A stretch of 8,366 nt of DNA from Alistipes sp. (lineage in GTDB: Bacteria; Bacteroidota; Bacteroidia; Bacteroidales; Rikenellaceae), in contig JAFYQY010000034.1 in NCBI GenBank assembly GCA_017559685.1, forward strand, positions 1 through 8,366, read 5' to 3'. How positions within the stretch are numbered: the stretch's first letter is position 1; the number at the start of each line of letters is the position of its first letter. The notes under the pieces were generated by a model that saw only the letters and a program-made list of their open reading frames with translations, did no database searches and was not told the origin of the DNA. The translations under genes were made by a program, and so were the position numbers. This document shows, in pieces, positions 1 to 7,004 of the stretch.

Positions 1-26
1 AAAAACCAATTTTTAATTTTTAATTA

Positions 27-62
27 AAACAAATATCGTGGCGATTGCCACGATATTTGTTT
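27..62 (-). terminator. Rho-independent terminator of the phosphoesterase operon
   Basis: A perfect 16-bp inverted repeat (arms 27-42 and 47-62, loop of 4) begins 6 bases beyond the stop codon of the downstream phosphoesterase gene. The GC-rich part of the stem (CGTGGC/GCCACG) is next to the loop. Read on the minus strand the stem ends in TTTT and runs into AT-rich DNA (AATTAAAAATT), so the U-tract is short but the stem is very strong. It could work in both directions if a convergent gene lies left of the window. Seen directly; the terminator function is inferred. Confidence 0.85.
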
Positions 63-68
63 ACTCTC

Positions 69-2672
69 CTACCAGCCCGTTATCGAGTAGTCGGTACCTT
101 TGGTAATATTCGTCTCGGTGTAGATATTGCCGAAGCGGTCAGTTGCCTTGACCATAATCTTCGCCGATGGATTTTTCAGCGTATATTTATACATATGGTA
201 GCATTTGCCGTAGGTGTTGTAAGCGTTATCTTTCTTGCCCAAGATACCAAGGTAGAGACCCGTAAAGTGCATATCGCTACTAATATCCGCTACCTTCGAG
301 TAGTATGGTGAGCTATACGTGCCATTGCCACCAAGGTTAGAGTTTGTTGTGTTAGGGTCGTTGGTGTGGTATGGGCGTGATTTGTTCGGAATAAGGGTCA
401 TATCACCCGAGTAGACACCGTCCTCATATACCTCGACCTTCCACTCCGAGTCGGCGTTGTAGACATTTGCCAAGAGTACGTCCGAAGTGTAGTTAAACTT
501 GTAGTATCCCTTCACTCCGTATGTGTCGCTGCCTTCCTTTGCGGCTCCCGTGATATCGTCGCCACGGTAGAGACGCATCTGGTGCGAACGGGTGTTCATA
601 CCCTTGGTGTAGCCCATATAGTACCAATCCGAGAAGTTGTTACCCTCGCAGGTAAATACCTGATAACCGTTTGGTGTACCGTCCATTGTGATGTTCGAAT
701 CCCACCACGAACCGCAAATTGCACTTACGTTGTGCTCGTAAATCATTTTTCCGTTAGCCTCGTGCTCCACGTTGCGGTTGATGTGGCTGTGACCCGACAA
801 GATGTGGGCATTGTCGAACTGCGACAAGAGTGCTAAAACGCTATCTGTGCTATCGTTCTCTTTCTCGATATATGGGATATGCACACACAAGATAACGAGT
901 TTATCCTTCGGTACAACCTCCAAATCTTGGCGCAACCACTCGATCTGCTCCGGCGAGAAGCCGATGCGAGAGGTGTACTCGTTGCTACTGCTGAGGTAGT
1001 ACTCGATATTTCGCATACCTATAATATGTACATCGCCACGGTTGAACGAGTAGTTTGCAGGGCCGAACACCGCCTCGTGGTCACGCTGCATCTTGAGCTG
1101 CCAAGTCGAGGAGTAGCGATCTGGCTCTGGGTCGATACCGCCGGCGTGGTAGGCGTAGTTCGAGTCGTGGTTACCCATAACTTGGAACACTGGCATTCCG
1201 ATTACACTCTTTGCGAAGAGTTTGTTCAAAGGCTCACGATATGACGAAGCATTGCCACTCTTCGAGAAGTTTGTCGAGATGATATCACCAAGCGTGATGC
1301 CGTAGCAAGGCATTGATGGTGCAACCTCAGTGCAGTGCGAAGCGATGCCTGGCACAGCCTCGTTCTGGAAGCGCTTCATACCATCTTTATCCCAAACTTG
1401 CGGGTCGGCAATAGCAAAGAGCGAGAATTTCTGCTCCTTGCCGCCTGCAAGCGGTGTGAGCGTAAAGTCGTACTGCTGCTTGCCTGGGAACTTCTGATAG
1501 AAGGCAGGGTAGCCCTGCTTATCCATCGGAATTTCGTACTCTGCAGGTACCGATATAAATATATAGTATGCATCGCTCGAAGGTGTCATTGCAAAGTAGC
1601 CGTTTGCGTCGGTTGTGATGACCGAAAATCCGTCACTTACAGCCACGCCCTCGATGGGGTTGCCGTTGCTATCCTTCACATAGCCAAAGATATTATCAAT
1701 CTCCAACTGCTCGCCCGCATCTTCGCTATCCAACTCCTTGAGCATAAGGATATTCTCTAATCCACCCTCCTTAAAGGTTATGGTCGAAAACTCCTTGACT
1801 ACTCCGCCCTTTACGTTGTGTGCGTTCCACGCACACAACATCTTCTTGCCTTCGGTGGTCAAGAGTTCTATGTAGCACAAACCGTGCGAACCCTCTGGGA
1901 TAGTTACGAAGAAGGTGCGCTCCTTGCTACTCGAAAGAGGTTTCGAGGTGTTGCAGTTGTAGATGATATGGTCGGTATTATAATAAGTCGTTCCTAAAAT
2001 GACATCATAGGCGGTCAAATTACCTTCCGATAATGTGATACCGTCTTCAAGAAGTGCCTCCTCACCTAATACATCAAGGGCGATAGGATTTACGATATAA
2101 GTTCCTGCAAGAGGTGCGCCCGCCTCGGTGCGAATAGTGATGCTTTGGAGTGTAGTTGCATTGTCGCTTGCCTTAACCGAAAAGCGCAAAACGCCAGCAA
2201 GGTGGTGAAGTTTGATACCCTCGTTTGCGCTCTTGACGACGCCATACATCGGTGCGCTCTTTGGCTGGAACGAGTTTTCGAGTGTCTCCTCTTGTTCGCT
2301 AGAGAAAATCGTTATAAGGTTGTTGCCCTGCCACATCTTGCCATAATTGTAGTACGAAATGTAGTACGGCAACTCCAATGCTCCGTTAAACTCGAACTCG
2401 GCAGAAGATGGGTTGTTCGGGTTGATGATAATCTTATTCGAAAACTCATTATTTACACACAATGCATCGTCGCTCTCCCAATACATTGGGTAGGTGTTGC
2501 CCTGCTTCTCGCCCAGGTAGGTACGAGTCTCAGGCATTGTTACCTTCAAAATTGTTTTGCCGTTGGCAATGGTGATGTCTCCACCTGCGCCTTCGGTGAC
2601 GTTTTCGGTCTGGCAGCCTACAAAAGCGAGCGCTACCGCCAAAAATGGGAGTAAAAATCGAAAGGTTTTCAT
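69..2672 (-). CDS. Lipoprotein calcineurin-like phosphoesterase with fimbrillin-like N-terminal region (downstream paralog)
   Basis: An 867-residue exported metallophosphoesterase. A lipoprotein signal peptide (residues 1-19) ends in FVG-C20, so the mature protein should be membrane-anchored, possibly on the cell surface. Residues ~35-300 resemble the N-terminus of Bacteroidales fimbrillin-like proteins (TRTYLG, then YWESDD). Residues ~325-405 match the carboxypeptidase-like/MetallophosN type (GYVKDSNGNPIEGVAVSDG). Residues ~415-635 are the calcineurin-like core, with ADPQ (D423), LGD (D463), GNHD (500-503), CVHIP (H598) and SGHSH (H628, H630). Residues ~645-860 correspond to MetallophosC. 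The first metal motif is D-x-Q rather than D-x-H, and its paralog has the same change. Family members usually hydrolyse phosphomonoesters or phosphodiesters with a two-metal centre; the substrate here is unknown. The start codon lies 3 bases after the upstream paralog's stop (TAA TAG ATG), which suggests co-transcription and perhaps translational coupling. Domain boundaries are read by eye. Confidence 0.93.
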   Translation of the reverse strand: MKTFRFLLPFLAVALAFVGCQTENVTEGAGGDITIANGKTILKVTMPETRTYLGEKQGNTYPMYWESDDALCVNNEFSNKIIINPNNPSSAEFEFNGALELPYYISYYNYGKMWQGNNLITIFSSEQEETLENSFQPKSAPMYGVVKSANEGIKLHHLAGVLRFSVKASDNATTLQSITIRTEAGAPLAGTYIVNPIALDVLGEEALLEDGITLSEGNLTAYDVILGTTYYNTDHIIYNCNTSKPLSSSKERTFFVTIPEGSHGLCYIELLTTEGKKMLCAWNAHNVKGGVVKEFSTITFKEGGLENILMLKELDSEDAGEQLEIDNIFGYVKDSNGNPIEGVAVSDGFSVITTDANGYFAMTPSSDAYYIFISVPAEYEIPMDKQGYPAFYQKFPGKQQYDFTLTPLAGGKEQKFSLFAIADPQVWDKDGMKRFQNEAVPGIASHCTEVAPSMPCYGITLGDIISTNFSKSGNASSYREPLNKLFAKSVIGMPVFQVMGNHDSNYAYHAGGIDPEPDRYSSTWQLKMQRDHEAVFGPANYSFNRGDVHIIGMRNIEYYLSSSNEYTSRIGFSPEQIEWLRQDLEVVPKDKLVILCVHIPYIEKENDSTDSVLALLSQFDNAHILSGHSHINRNVEHEANGKMIYEHNVSAICGSWWDSNITMDGTPNGYQVFTCEGNNFSDWYYMGYTKGMNTRSHQMRLYRGDDITGAAKEGSDTYGVKGYYKFNYTSDVLLANVYNADSEWKVEVYEDGVYSGDMTLIPNKSRPYHTNDPNTTNSNLGGNGTYSSPYYSKVADISSDMHFTGLYLGILGKKDNAYNTYGKCYHMYKYTLKNPSAKIMVKATDRFGNIYTETNITKGTDYSITGW

Positions 2673-2675
2673 CTA

Positions 2676-5192
2676 TTACTTGGGGTTATTATTTGCATCG
2701 TAAATTGCATAGCCAAATTGGGTGCCTACCTGGAACTCGGTTTGGGTAAACTCGTTGCCCCAGCGATCTTTCGCCACAACCATAACCTTGGCATTCGGGT
2801 CAGACAGGGTGAATTTCCACATCGTATGGCACTCGTGGTAGTTCGACGATACAGGTCTGCCGAGGTAGCCGCACAGAACACCTGCAGTCCAGAAGTCTCG
2901 TCCCGAATTTGCACCCGCCTTAGGTCGTTTCGGGTCGGCGTAGGTGAACGAGCCTATCAAATTTTCGAATTCAGGCGTGTCGGCATAGGCATTGAGCGAT
3001 GTCATATTGCCGATTTTGGTTGTTCTCTTGCCTGTCGTCTCGTCGTAGTTCCACACCTCGACTGTCCAATACCACGGATCCGAGCTAAATACATTAGCCA
3101 AAATCACGTTGCTATCGTATGGGAATTGGTAGTAGCCCTTTGTGCCATTGCTGTTAGTGCCTGAAATCTCAGCTCCCGTAATGTCGCCACCACGGTGCAG
3201 ACGAATCTGATAGTTCAAATCGTTCATACCGTAAGGGAAACCCTTGTGGAGAGACTTCGTCATCTTACCCTCTTTCATTACAATTACACCGTAGCCACTT
3301 GGCGAGCCGTCGCAGCAGATGTTTGCGGCGTAACCCCAGCCCACACCGTGCATTGTTGCCCATATCTGTTCGAAAGCTTTGTGTCCTGTACCTTTTGCAG
3401 CGTGGTCGTAGAAGTTGCGGAAGTGGAGGTGTCCCGAGAGAATGTGTACCTCGGCAAACTGATCCAAAAGCGTGAGAGCCTCCTGCAAGTTCTTGTTGGT
3501 CTTGTTGTAGATTGGAATATGCACGCAGAAAATGATGGTCTTATTTTTAGGAACAAGCGCCAAATCCTGCTTCAACCACTCGAGCTGCTCGTCGGTAAAC
3601 ATCAGGGTGATTTTGTCGCCACTAGGGTAGGTGTTGGTGTTCCACTGCATATTTCGCATACCTACGATGTGAGCATCGCCACGGTTGAACGAGAAGTTGA
3701 TAGGGCCGAAGCACTCCTCGAAAGCTCGCTGAATTGTGAGGTTGTAGTTGCTGTTGCGCTCACTCGCAAATACTGGCTTTGTGGTCGAGAAGTGGCAGTT
3801 GTCGTGGTTGCCCATAACGGCAAATGTAGGCACTCCGCTCAAGCGGAACGCATCACGCATCTCATAGTAGAGGTGCTCGGCAGGGTTTGTTGCCGAACAG
3901 TAAACCAAGTCGCCTAAAGCTATGCCGTAGCACGGAATACCAATCTCCTGCGAGAACTTCTTCATCTCGGGCGAAGCCTGTACCTTGTAGCGGTCGGTGT
4001 GCGAGATGTGTGAAACCTGTGTATCGGCCAAAGCGAGAAGCGCATACTCCTTCTCCTTTCCTCCCGCCAATTTCTCGAATGTAAAGTCGTAGCGCTGTGT
4101 GCTACTTGGGTACTTTTGGAAGTAGTTAGGACGGCCAAACTCGTCGACAGGCACCTTTACATCCTCTGGAATCGAGCAGTAGATATACCAAGTATCAGGC
4201 GTTACACCATTCAGCTCGTAGTAGCCCTTCTCGTCGGTCGATGTAACCTGAAAACCGTCGCTCACAGCCACGCCGGCGATAGGTGAACCGTCCGAGTAGC
4301 GAACATTTCCGTAGATTTTCTTGTAGAAAATTGTAAACTCATCCTCCTCACTCGGCATCATCTCGAGTGTGCAACCATCCTGGCGCTTGTAGATAATCTC
4401 CTTGAATTCACGCACAACGCCATTATTGAGCGGTTTGTCTGGCGACCAGGTTGCCACCATCTTCTTGCCCGAATTCTCGATAAACTCGATAGAGCAGATG
4501 CCAACATTTGTGGCCGGCAGGGTTATGTAGAAGATGCTTGCTTCGCTTGTCGATAGCGAATGGTTTGCGGGCAAAGAGTATGTTATGCTATTTTTAGCGG
4601 TTGCTGTTGGTGCGATTGTGGCCTTTGCGCAATCAACAGTGAACTCGCCCGATATCTTCGAGCCCGAGGTCGATGTGATGACGATTTTCTCCAGCACCAC
4701 ACCCTCCAATGTCGTCTTTACGGGGAGACGCAAAATTGTTGAGAGGTGCGATAGCGAGAGTGCTTCGCTCGGTTTTGTTGCATAGCCACACATAGGTGCG
4801 TAACCCGATGCAAAGCCGTTTTCGGTGTATGCCTGCTCGGCAGGAAACTCGACAATCGGCTTCTCGGCTGTGGTCGATGACGAGTACGGATAGACAACCG
4901 ACAACGGATAGGTTGTTGAGTTTTCGACCTTGAACTTTGCTATCGAGCGGTTGCTCTCGTCGATTTGAGCCTCCTCCGAGAGTGCTCCATTCACGACAAG
5001 CCTATCTCCCTCACTCCAATATACGGGGTAGACGCCGTTGTGCTTCGCTCCCAATGATGTGCGGGTCTGCTCGAGCGAAATGGTGATCGTGTTCGAGTTG
5101 TTTTCGATTGTGCTGTCGAAGCTCTTGTCGGCCTGACAAGCGGTTGCGACAAATACTGCGATGGCGCAAATTATAGAGAAGAGTCTCTTCAT
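2676..5192 (-). CDS. Lipoprotein calcineurin-like phosphoesterase with fimbrillin-like N-terminal region (upstream paralog)
   Basis: An 838-residue homolog of the gene downstream, similar over its full length. A lipoprotein signal peptide (1-18) ends at ATA-C19. Residues ~35-270 form a fimbrillin-like region (TRTSLG, then VYWSEGDRLVVNG). Residues ~293-370 are the MetallophosN-like beta domain (GNVRYSDGSPIAGVAVSDG). The catalytic core (~383-592) has LADTQ (D390), LGD (D428), GNHD (461-464), CVHIP (H558) and SGHLH (H588, H590). Residues ~600-830 are the MetallophosC-type C-terminus (HRGGDITGA, GYYQF, LANVF). It is the first gene of a two-gene operon, with a promoter at 5291-5298 and a structured leader of about 90 nt. 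Both copies keep all catalytic motifs, so neither looks decayed; they diverge most in the N-terminal third and in loops, which suggests different substrates or partners. The family is known in gut Bacteroidales without, as far as I can tell, a settled physiological substrate. Confidence 0.93.
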   Translation of the reverse strand: MKRLFSIICAIAVFVATACQADKSFDSTIENNSNTITISLEQTRTSLGAKHNGVYPVYWSEGDRLVVNGALSEEAQIDESNRSIAKFKVENSTTYPLSVVYPYSSSTTAEKPIVEFPAEQAYTENGFASGYAPMCGYATKPSEALSLSHLSTILRLPVKTTLEGVVLEKIVITSTSGSKISGEFTVDCAKATIAPTATAKNSITYSLPANHSLSTSEASIFYITLPATNVGICSIEFIENSGKKMVATWSPDKPLNNGVVREFKEIIYKRQDGCTLEMMPSEEDEFTIFYKKIYGNVRYSDGSPIAGVAVSDGFQVTSTDEKGYYELNGVTPDTWYIYCSIPEDVKVPVDEFGRPNYFQKYPSSTQRYDFTFEKLAGGKEKEYALLALADTQVSHISHTDRYKVQASPEMKKFSQEIGIPCYGIALGDLVYCSATNPAEHLYYEMRDAFRLSGVPTFAVMGNHDNCHFSTTKPVFASERNSNYNLTIQRAFEECFGPINFSFNRGDAHIVGMRNMQWNTNTYPSGDKITLMFTDEQLEWLKQDLALVPKNKTIIFCVHIPIYNKTNKNLQEALTLLDQFAEVHILSGHLHFRNFYDHAAKGTGHKAFEQIWATMHGVGWGYAANICCDGSPSGYGVIVMKEGKMTKSLHKGFPYGMNDLNYQIRLHRGGDITGAEISGTNSNGTKGYYQFPYDSNVILANVFSSDPWYWTVEVWNYDETTGKRTTKIGNMTSLNAYADTPEFENLIGSFTYADPKRPKAGANSGRDFWTAGVLCGYLGRPVSSNYHECHTMWKFTLSDPNAKVMVVAKDRWGNEFTQTEFQVGTQFGYAIYDANNNPK

Positions 5193-5199
5193 AGTCGAT

Positions 5200-5218
5200 T
5201 TAGGTTTTCTTAGGTTTT
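5200..5218 (-). repeat. Tandem AAAACCTAA repeat just before the start codon
   Basis: The 9-mer AAAACCTAA occurs twice (5218-5210 and 5208-5200 on the minus strand), one base apart, between the leader hairpin and the ATG of the upstream phosphoesterase. It may be a translation-enhancing A-rich start region, which is common in Bacteroidetes genes, or a chance duplication. The first copy supplies the stop codon of the possible leader ORF. Confidence 0.5.
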
Positions 5219-5236
5219 GTTGTACACAAACTGCAC
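5210..5236 (-). CDS. Possible 8-codon leader ORF (GTG start)
   Basis: A GTG codon at 5236-5234 lies 7 bases after the GGAGG of a perfect Shine-Dalgarno sequence and opens an 8-codon frame (VQFVYNKT, the first residue read as Met if used) ending in TAA at 5210-5212. The next gene's ATG is 17 bases further on. There is no run of one amino acid as in a classical biosynthetic attenuator. It is reported because the Shine-Dalgarno match is exceptional for this phylum and its spacing suits this GTG, whereas the ATG of the main gene is about 50 bases too far. It may equally be a non-coding ribosome-docking or regulatory site. Hypothetical. Confidence 0.3.
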   Translation of the reverse strand: MQFVYNKT

Positions 5237-5280
5237 CTGGTCACCTCCTTTCCTTTCGTTAAAAAGGGAGCGACCGTGCA
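5232..5280 (-). promoter_or_regulatory. Leader hairpin sequestering a strong Shine-Dalgarno sequence
   Basis: On the minus strand the leader RNA can fold into one long hairpin. UGCAC (5280-5276) pairs with GUGCA (5236-5232). After a 2-nt AG bulge, GGUC (5275-5272) pairs with GACC (5242-5239). The stem then continues through G-U, C-G and U-G pairs, one C/A mismatch, CCUUU with AAAGG, and two U-G pairs, closing on a loop of about 7 nt. The 3' arm holds AAAGGAGGTGA (5251-5241), fully complementary to the usual 16S rRNA 3' end, so the site would be masked when folded. The hairpin starts only about 6 nt from the predicted transcript start. Pairing was found by eye; no energy was calculated. Confidence 0.6.
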
Positions 5281-5290
5281 ATACGTTTCA

Positions 5291-5298
5291 CAAAGATA
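5291..5298 (-). promoter_or_regulatory. Promoter (-7 element) of the phosphoesterase operon
   Basis: TATCTTTG on the minus strand matches the Bacteroidetes sigma-ABfr -7 consensus TAnnTTTG exactly. Transcription should begin near 5286, giving a leader of about 94 nt. No TTTG is seen at the expected -33 distance; that region is the T-tract and loop of the upstream terminator, so the promoter may be weak or activator-dependent. Confidence 0.65.
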
Positions 5299-5299
5299 G

Positions 5300-5333
5300 A
5301 AAAAAAAGTCTGAAAAAACTATGTTTTTCAGAC
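5300..5333 (-). terminator. Rho-independent terminator after the EEP gene
   Basis: On the minus strand, GTCTGAAAAA (5333-5324) pairs with TTTTTCAGAC (5317-5308) around a 6-nt loop and is followed by eight Ts (5307-5300). It lies 29 bases after the stop codon of the EEP-family gene. Only one base separates the T-tract from the -7 element of the next operon, so termination and re-initiation are directly juxtaposed. Confidence 0.9.
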
Positions 5334-5362
5334 CCAAAGAGATTTTACGTAAAACTACGCTC

Positions 5363-6328
5363 TTATTTGCGAGGTTTTGTGAGTGCGATTTTAGCACCTA
5401 CAGGGCAGTGATCCGAAGGGTAGAGTAGTTTGTCTCCAACCTTGTATTGGTTGAGATACACCTTGTGTTCATTAACCTCGTACTTGAGCTCCTTGCCACG
5501 AATGTAGATGTAGTCGATAGTTCTTGTCAGAGGTGTTGTGCGCACGCCTGAACCATTCATTGTGCCCGTTCCCACAGGTGTGCTTGTCGAGATGTCACGT
5601 GTGTCGGTGAAGTGGGTGCGGATAATCTGCGAGTATGGCATCTCGGGTTGCGAGTTCATATCGCCCACAAGTATAACCGTCTTATTATCAGGATTTAACG
5701 CCTTCTCTCGCTCGATGATAAGATTTGCGCTCTTTATGCGTGTCGACTGCATCAACGGACAGTGGGTAACCATAAAGATAAACTCCAATCCCGTCTTCTT
5801 ATCCTTTACCGTAGCGCTCATCACAAAACGCCAATGGCGCACCTTCTCCTCCCACGCTTTGCTTGGAGTGTCGGGCGTTGGCGAGAGCCAAAACACCTTC
5901 TTATTGGTCACCTTGAAGCGGTCTTTGCGCCACACCATACCGTTTGCGAGATTTTTGGTATCCTCGCTATCTGGTATCGATGGGTCGGGGCGTTGAAACC
6001 ACCACTCATATTTGCCACCCTTCTCCTTTACCAACTTAGGCAACTCCTCTCGTACGAGGTTGCCTCCCTCCTGCACACCGAAGATATCCCAATCGGCATC
6101 CACAATCATCTGAGCCACAATATCTTTCGAGTTTTCCCAAAGGCGCTCCTGTGGAGCTTTTTTCGCAGGATTTTTTTCCTTGTAAACCTGGGTGTTACGC
6201 TGGCGATTTCCCCAAACATTGTAGGTGCCGACATTTATCTCAGCCGAGACCTCTTTGTTGCGAGAACGCCCCTCTGCCGAAGCGACAAGAGTGGCAAAAA
6301 TAATAAGAAGCAGAGTTAATTTCTTCAT
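5363..6328 (-). CDS. Secreted endonuclease/exonuclease/phosphatase (EEP) family hydrolase
   Basis: A 321-residue protein with an N-terminal signal peptide (MKKLTLLLIIFATLVASA) ending in a signal-peptidase-I-like ASA site at residue 18 and no lipobox, so probably periplasmic or secreted. The EEP metal-dependent hydrolase motifs are complete: TYNVW (N37), VQEGG (E87), THCPL (H189), VGDMNSQPE (D223, N225), TRTIDYIYI (D272) and SDHCPV (D306, H307). EEP members include DNase I-like nucleases, sphingomyelinases and inositol-phosphate phosphatases; nothing here picks a substrate. The gene lies 18 bases after rnhB on the same strand with no terminator between, so co-transcription is likely, although their jobs seem unrelated. 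The nearby exported phosphoesterases suggest extracytoplasmic phosphoester turnover, but they are a separate transcription unit. The ATG chosen gives a complete signal peptide. Confidence 0.92.
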   Translation of the reverse strand: MKKLTLLLIIFATLVASAEGRSRNKEVSAEINVGTYNVWGNRQRNTQVYKEKNPAKKAPQERLWENSKDIVAQMIVDADWDIFGVQEGGNLVREELPKLVKEKGGKYEWWFQRPDPSIPDSEDTKNLANGMVWRKDRFKVTNKKVFWLSPTPDTPSKAWEEKVRHWRFVMSATVKDKKTGLEFIFMVTHCPLMQSTRIKSANLIIEREKALNPDNKTVILVGDMNSQPEMPYSQIIRTHFTDTRDISTSTPVGTGTMNGSGVRTTPLTRTIDYIYIRGKELKYEVNEHKVYLNQYKVGDKLLYPSDHCPVGAKIALTKPRK

Positions 6329-6346
6329 ATTTTGAACGGTTTTTTG

Positions 6347-6943
6347 CTAAAAAAGTTCGAGTTGATCGATCTCGTGGTTGAAACTTTTGCGATGATATGG
6401 TGAGAGTCCGAATTCACGCACCGCAAGGCGATGTTCACGAGTAGGGTAGCCCTTATTTTTCGCCCAACCATACATCGGATACTCCTCGGCAAGGCGCATC
6501 ATATAGTCGTCTCGGAAGGTCTTCGCAAGCACCGATGCCGCTGCTATGTTGGCATACTTTCCGTCACCCTTGACTACGCATTGGAATGGCAGTTTTAGCT
6601 TTGTGTAGAAACGATTTCCGTCTATTGCAAGGAACTCGGGCTGTGGCTGTAACTGCTGAACAGCCAGCGACATACCCTCGAACGAGGCGTGTAAAATATT
6701 AATCTCGTCGATACGCTCGGCTGTCACCTCCTGTACTGCCCAGGCTATCGCCTCCTTGCAGATGATTTCACGCAGGGCATAGCGATTTTTCTCGCTCATC
6801 TGCTTCGAGTCGTTCAATAACGGATGGTAGAAATCGGGCGGAAGAATTACGGCCGCCGCAAAGACCGAACCAGCAAGACATCCTCGTCCCGCCTCGTCGC
6901 ATCCTGCCTCCAAAAGTTCGTGCTGAAAAGAGTTCTCCAACAT
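6347..6943 (-). CDS. rnhB: Ribonuclease HII
   Basis: A 198-residue cytoplasmic enzyme that cleaves the RNA strand of RNA-DNA hybrids and nicks at single ribonucleotides left in DNA, starting ribonucleotide excision repair. It has the diagnostic opening GCDEAGRG (D16, E17), then LAIDGN (D108), and GDGKYANIAAASVLAKTFRD ending in D145, which together give the four-carboxylate site. NKGYPTREH (Y166) supplies the family's tyrosine motif, and HRKSF lies near the end. Its length is normal for the family. The ATG at 6943 leaves about 12 residues before the first catalytic motif and lies about 21 bases from a -7 element, giving a short leader of roughly 15 nt. It is divergent from the membrane protein gene and probably heads an operon with the EEP gene. 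Confidence 0.97.
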   Translation of the reverse strand: MLENSFQHELLEAGCDEAGRGCLAGSVFAAAVILPPDFYHPLLNDSKQMSEKNRYALREIICKEAIAWAVQEVTAERIDEINILHASFEGMSLAVQQLQPQPEFLAIDGNRFYTKLKLPFQCVVKGDGKYANIAAASVLAKTFRDDYMMRLAEEYPMYGWAKNKGYPTREHRLAVREFGLSPYHRKSFNHEIDQLELF

Positions 6944-6964
6944 TTTATCCTATTTTGTGTTGTG

Positions 6965-6972
6965 CAAAGTTA
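6965..6972 (-). promoter_or_regulatory. Promoter (-7 element) for rnhB
   Basis: TAACTTTG on the minus strand fits TAnnTTTG. Transcription would begin around 6959, about 15 nt before the rnhB start codon. The -33 region is the TTTTTTATC arm (7001-6993) of the shared inverted repeat, 20 bases upstream; it is not a strict TTTG. Confidence 0.65.
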
Positions 6973-6974
6973 TG

Positions 6975-7001
6975 TTTTTTATCGGAATTTCAGATAAAAA
7001 A
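6975..7001. repeat. Inverted repeat at the centre of the divergent promoters
   Basis: TTTTTTATC (6975-6983) and GATAAAAAA (6993-7001) form a perfect 9-bp inverted repeat around a 9-base spacer that is itself mostly symmetric (GAATTTC). Its centre (6988) nearly coincides with the midpoint of the two opposing -7 elements (6988.5). Each arm lies at the -33 position of one promoter. It may be simply two back-to-back -33 regions or the site of a dimeric regulator. Confidence 0.7.
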
Positions 7002-7004
7002 TCA

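Noticed and set aside
3195..3917. 240-codon plus-strand open frame opposite the upstream phosphoesterase, and similar ones at 2145-2654 and 2718-3164
   Set aside because: These are antisense shadows of strongly supported coding sequence, without their own promoters or recognisable domains.
5237..5252. Plus-strand resemblance to the 3' end of 16S rRNA (CTGG-TCACCTCCTTTC)
   Set aside because: Only about 16 bases match, with one deletion, and nothing upstream looks like the rest of 16S. The match is better explained as the complement of a Shine-Dalgarno sequence in the minus-strand leader.
5200..5397. 65-codon minus-strand open frame across the intergenic region
   Set aside because: It runs through the EEP C-terminus, a terminator, a promoter and the leader hairpin, and its translation shows no protein-like features.
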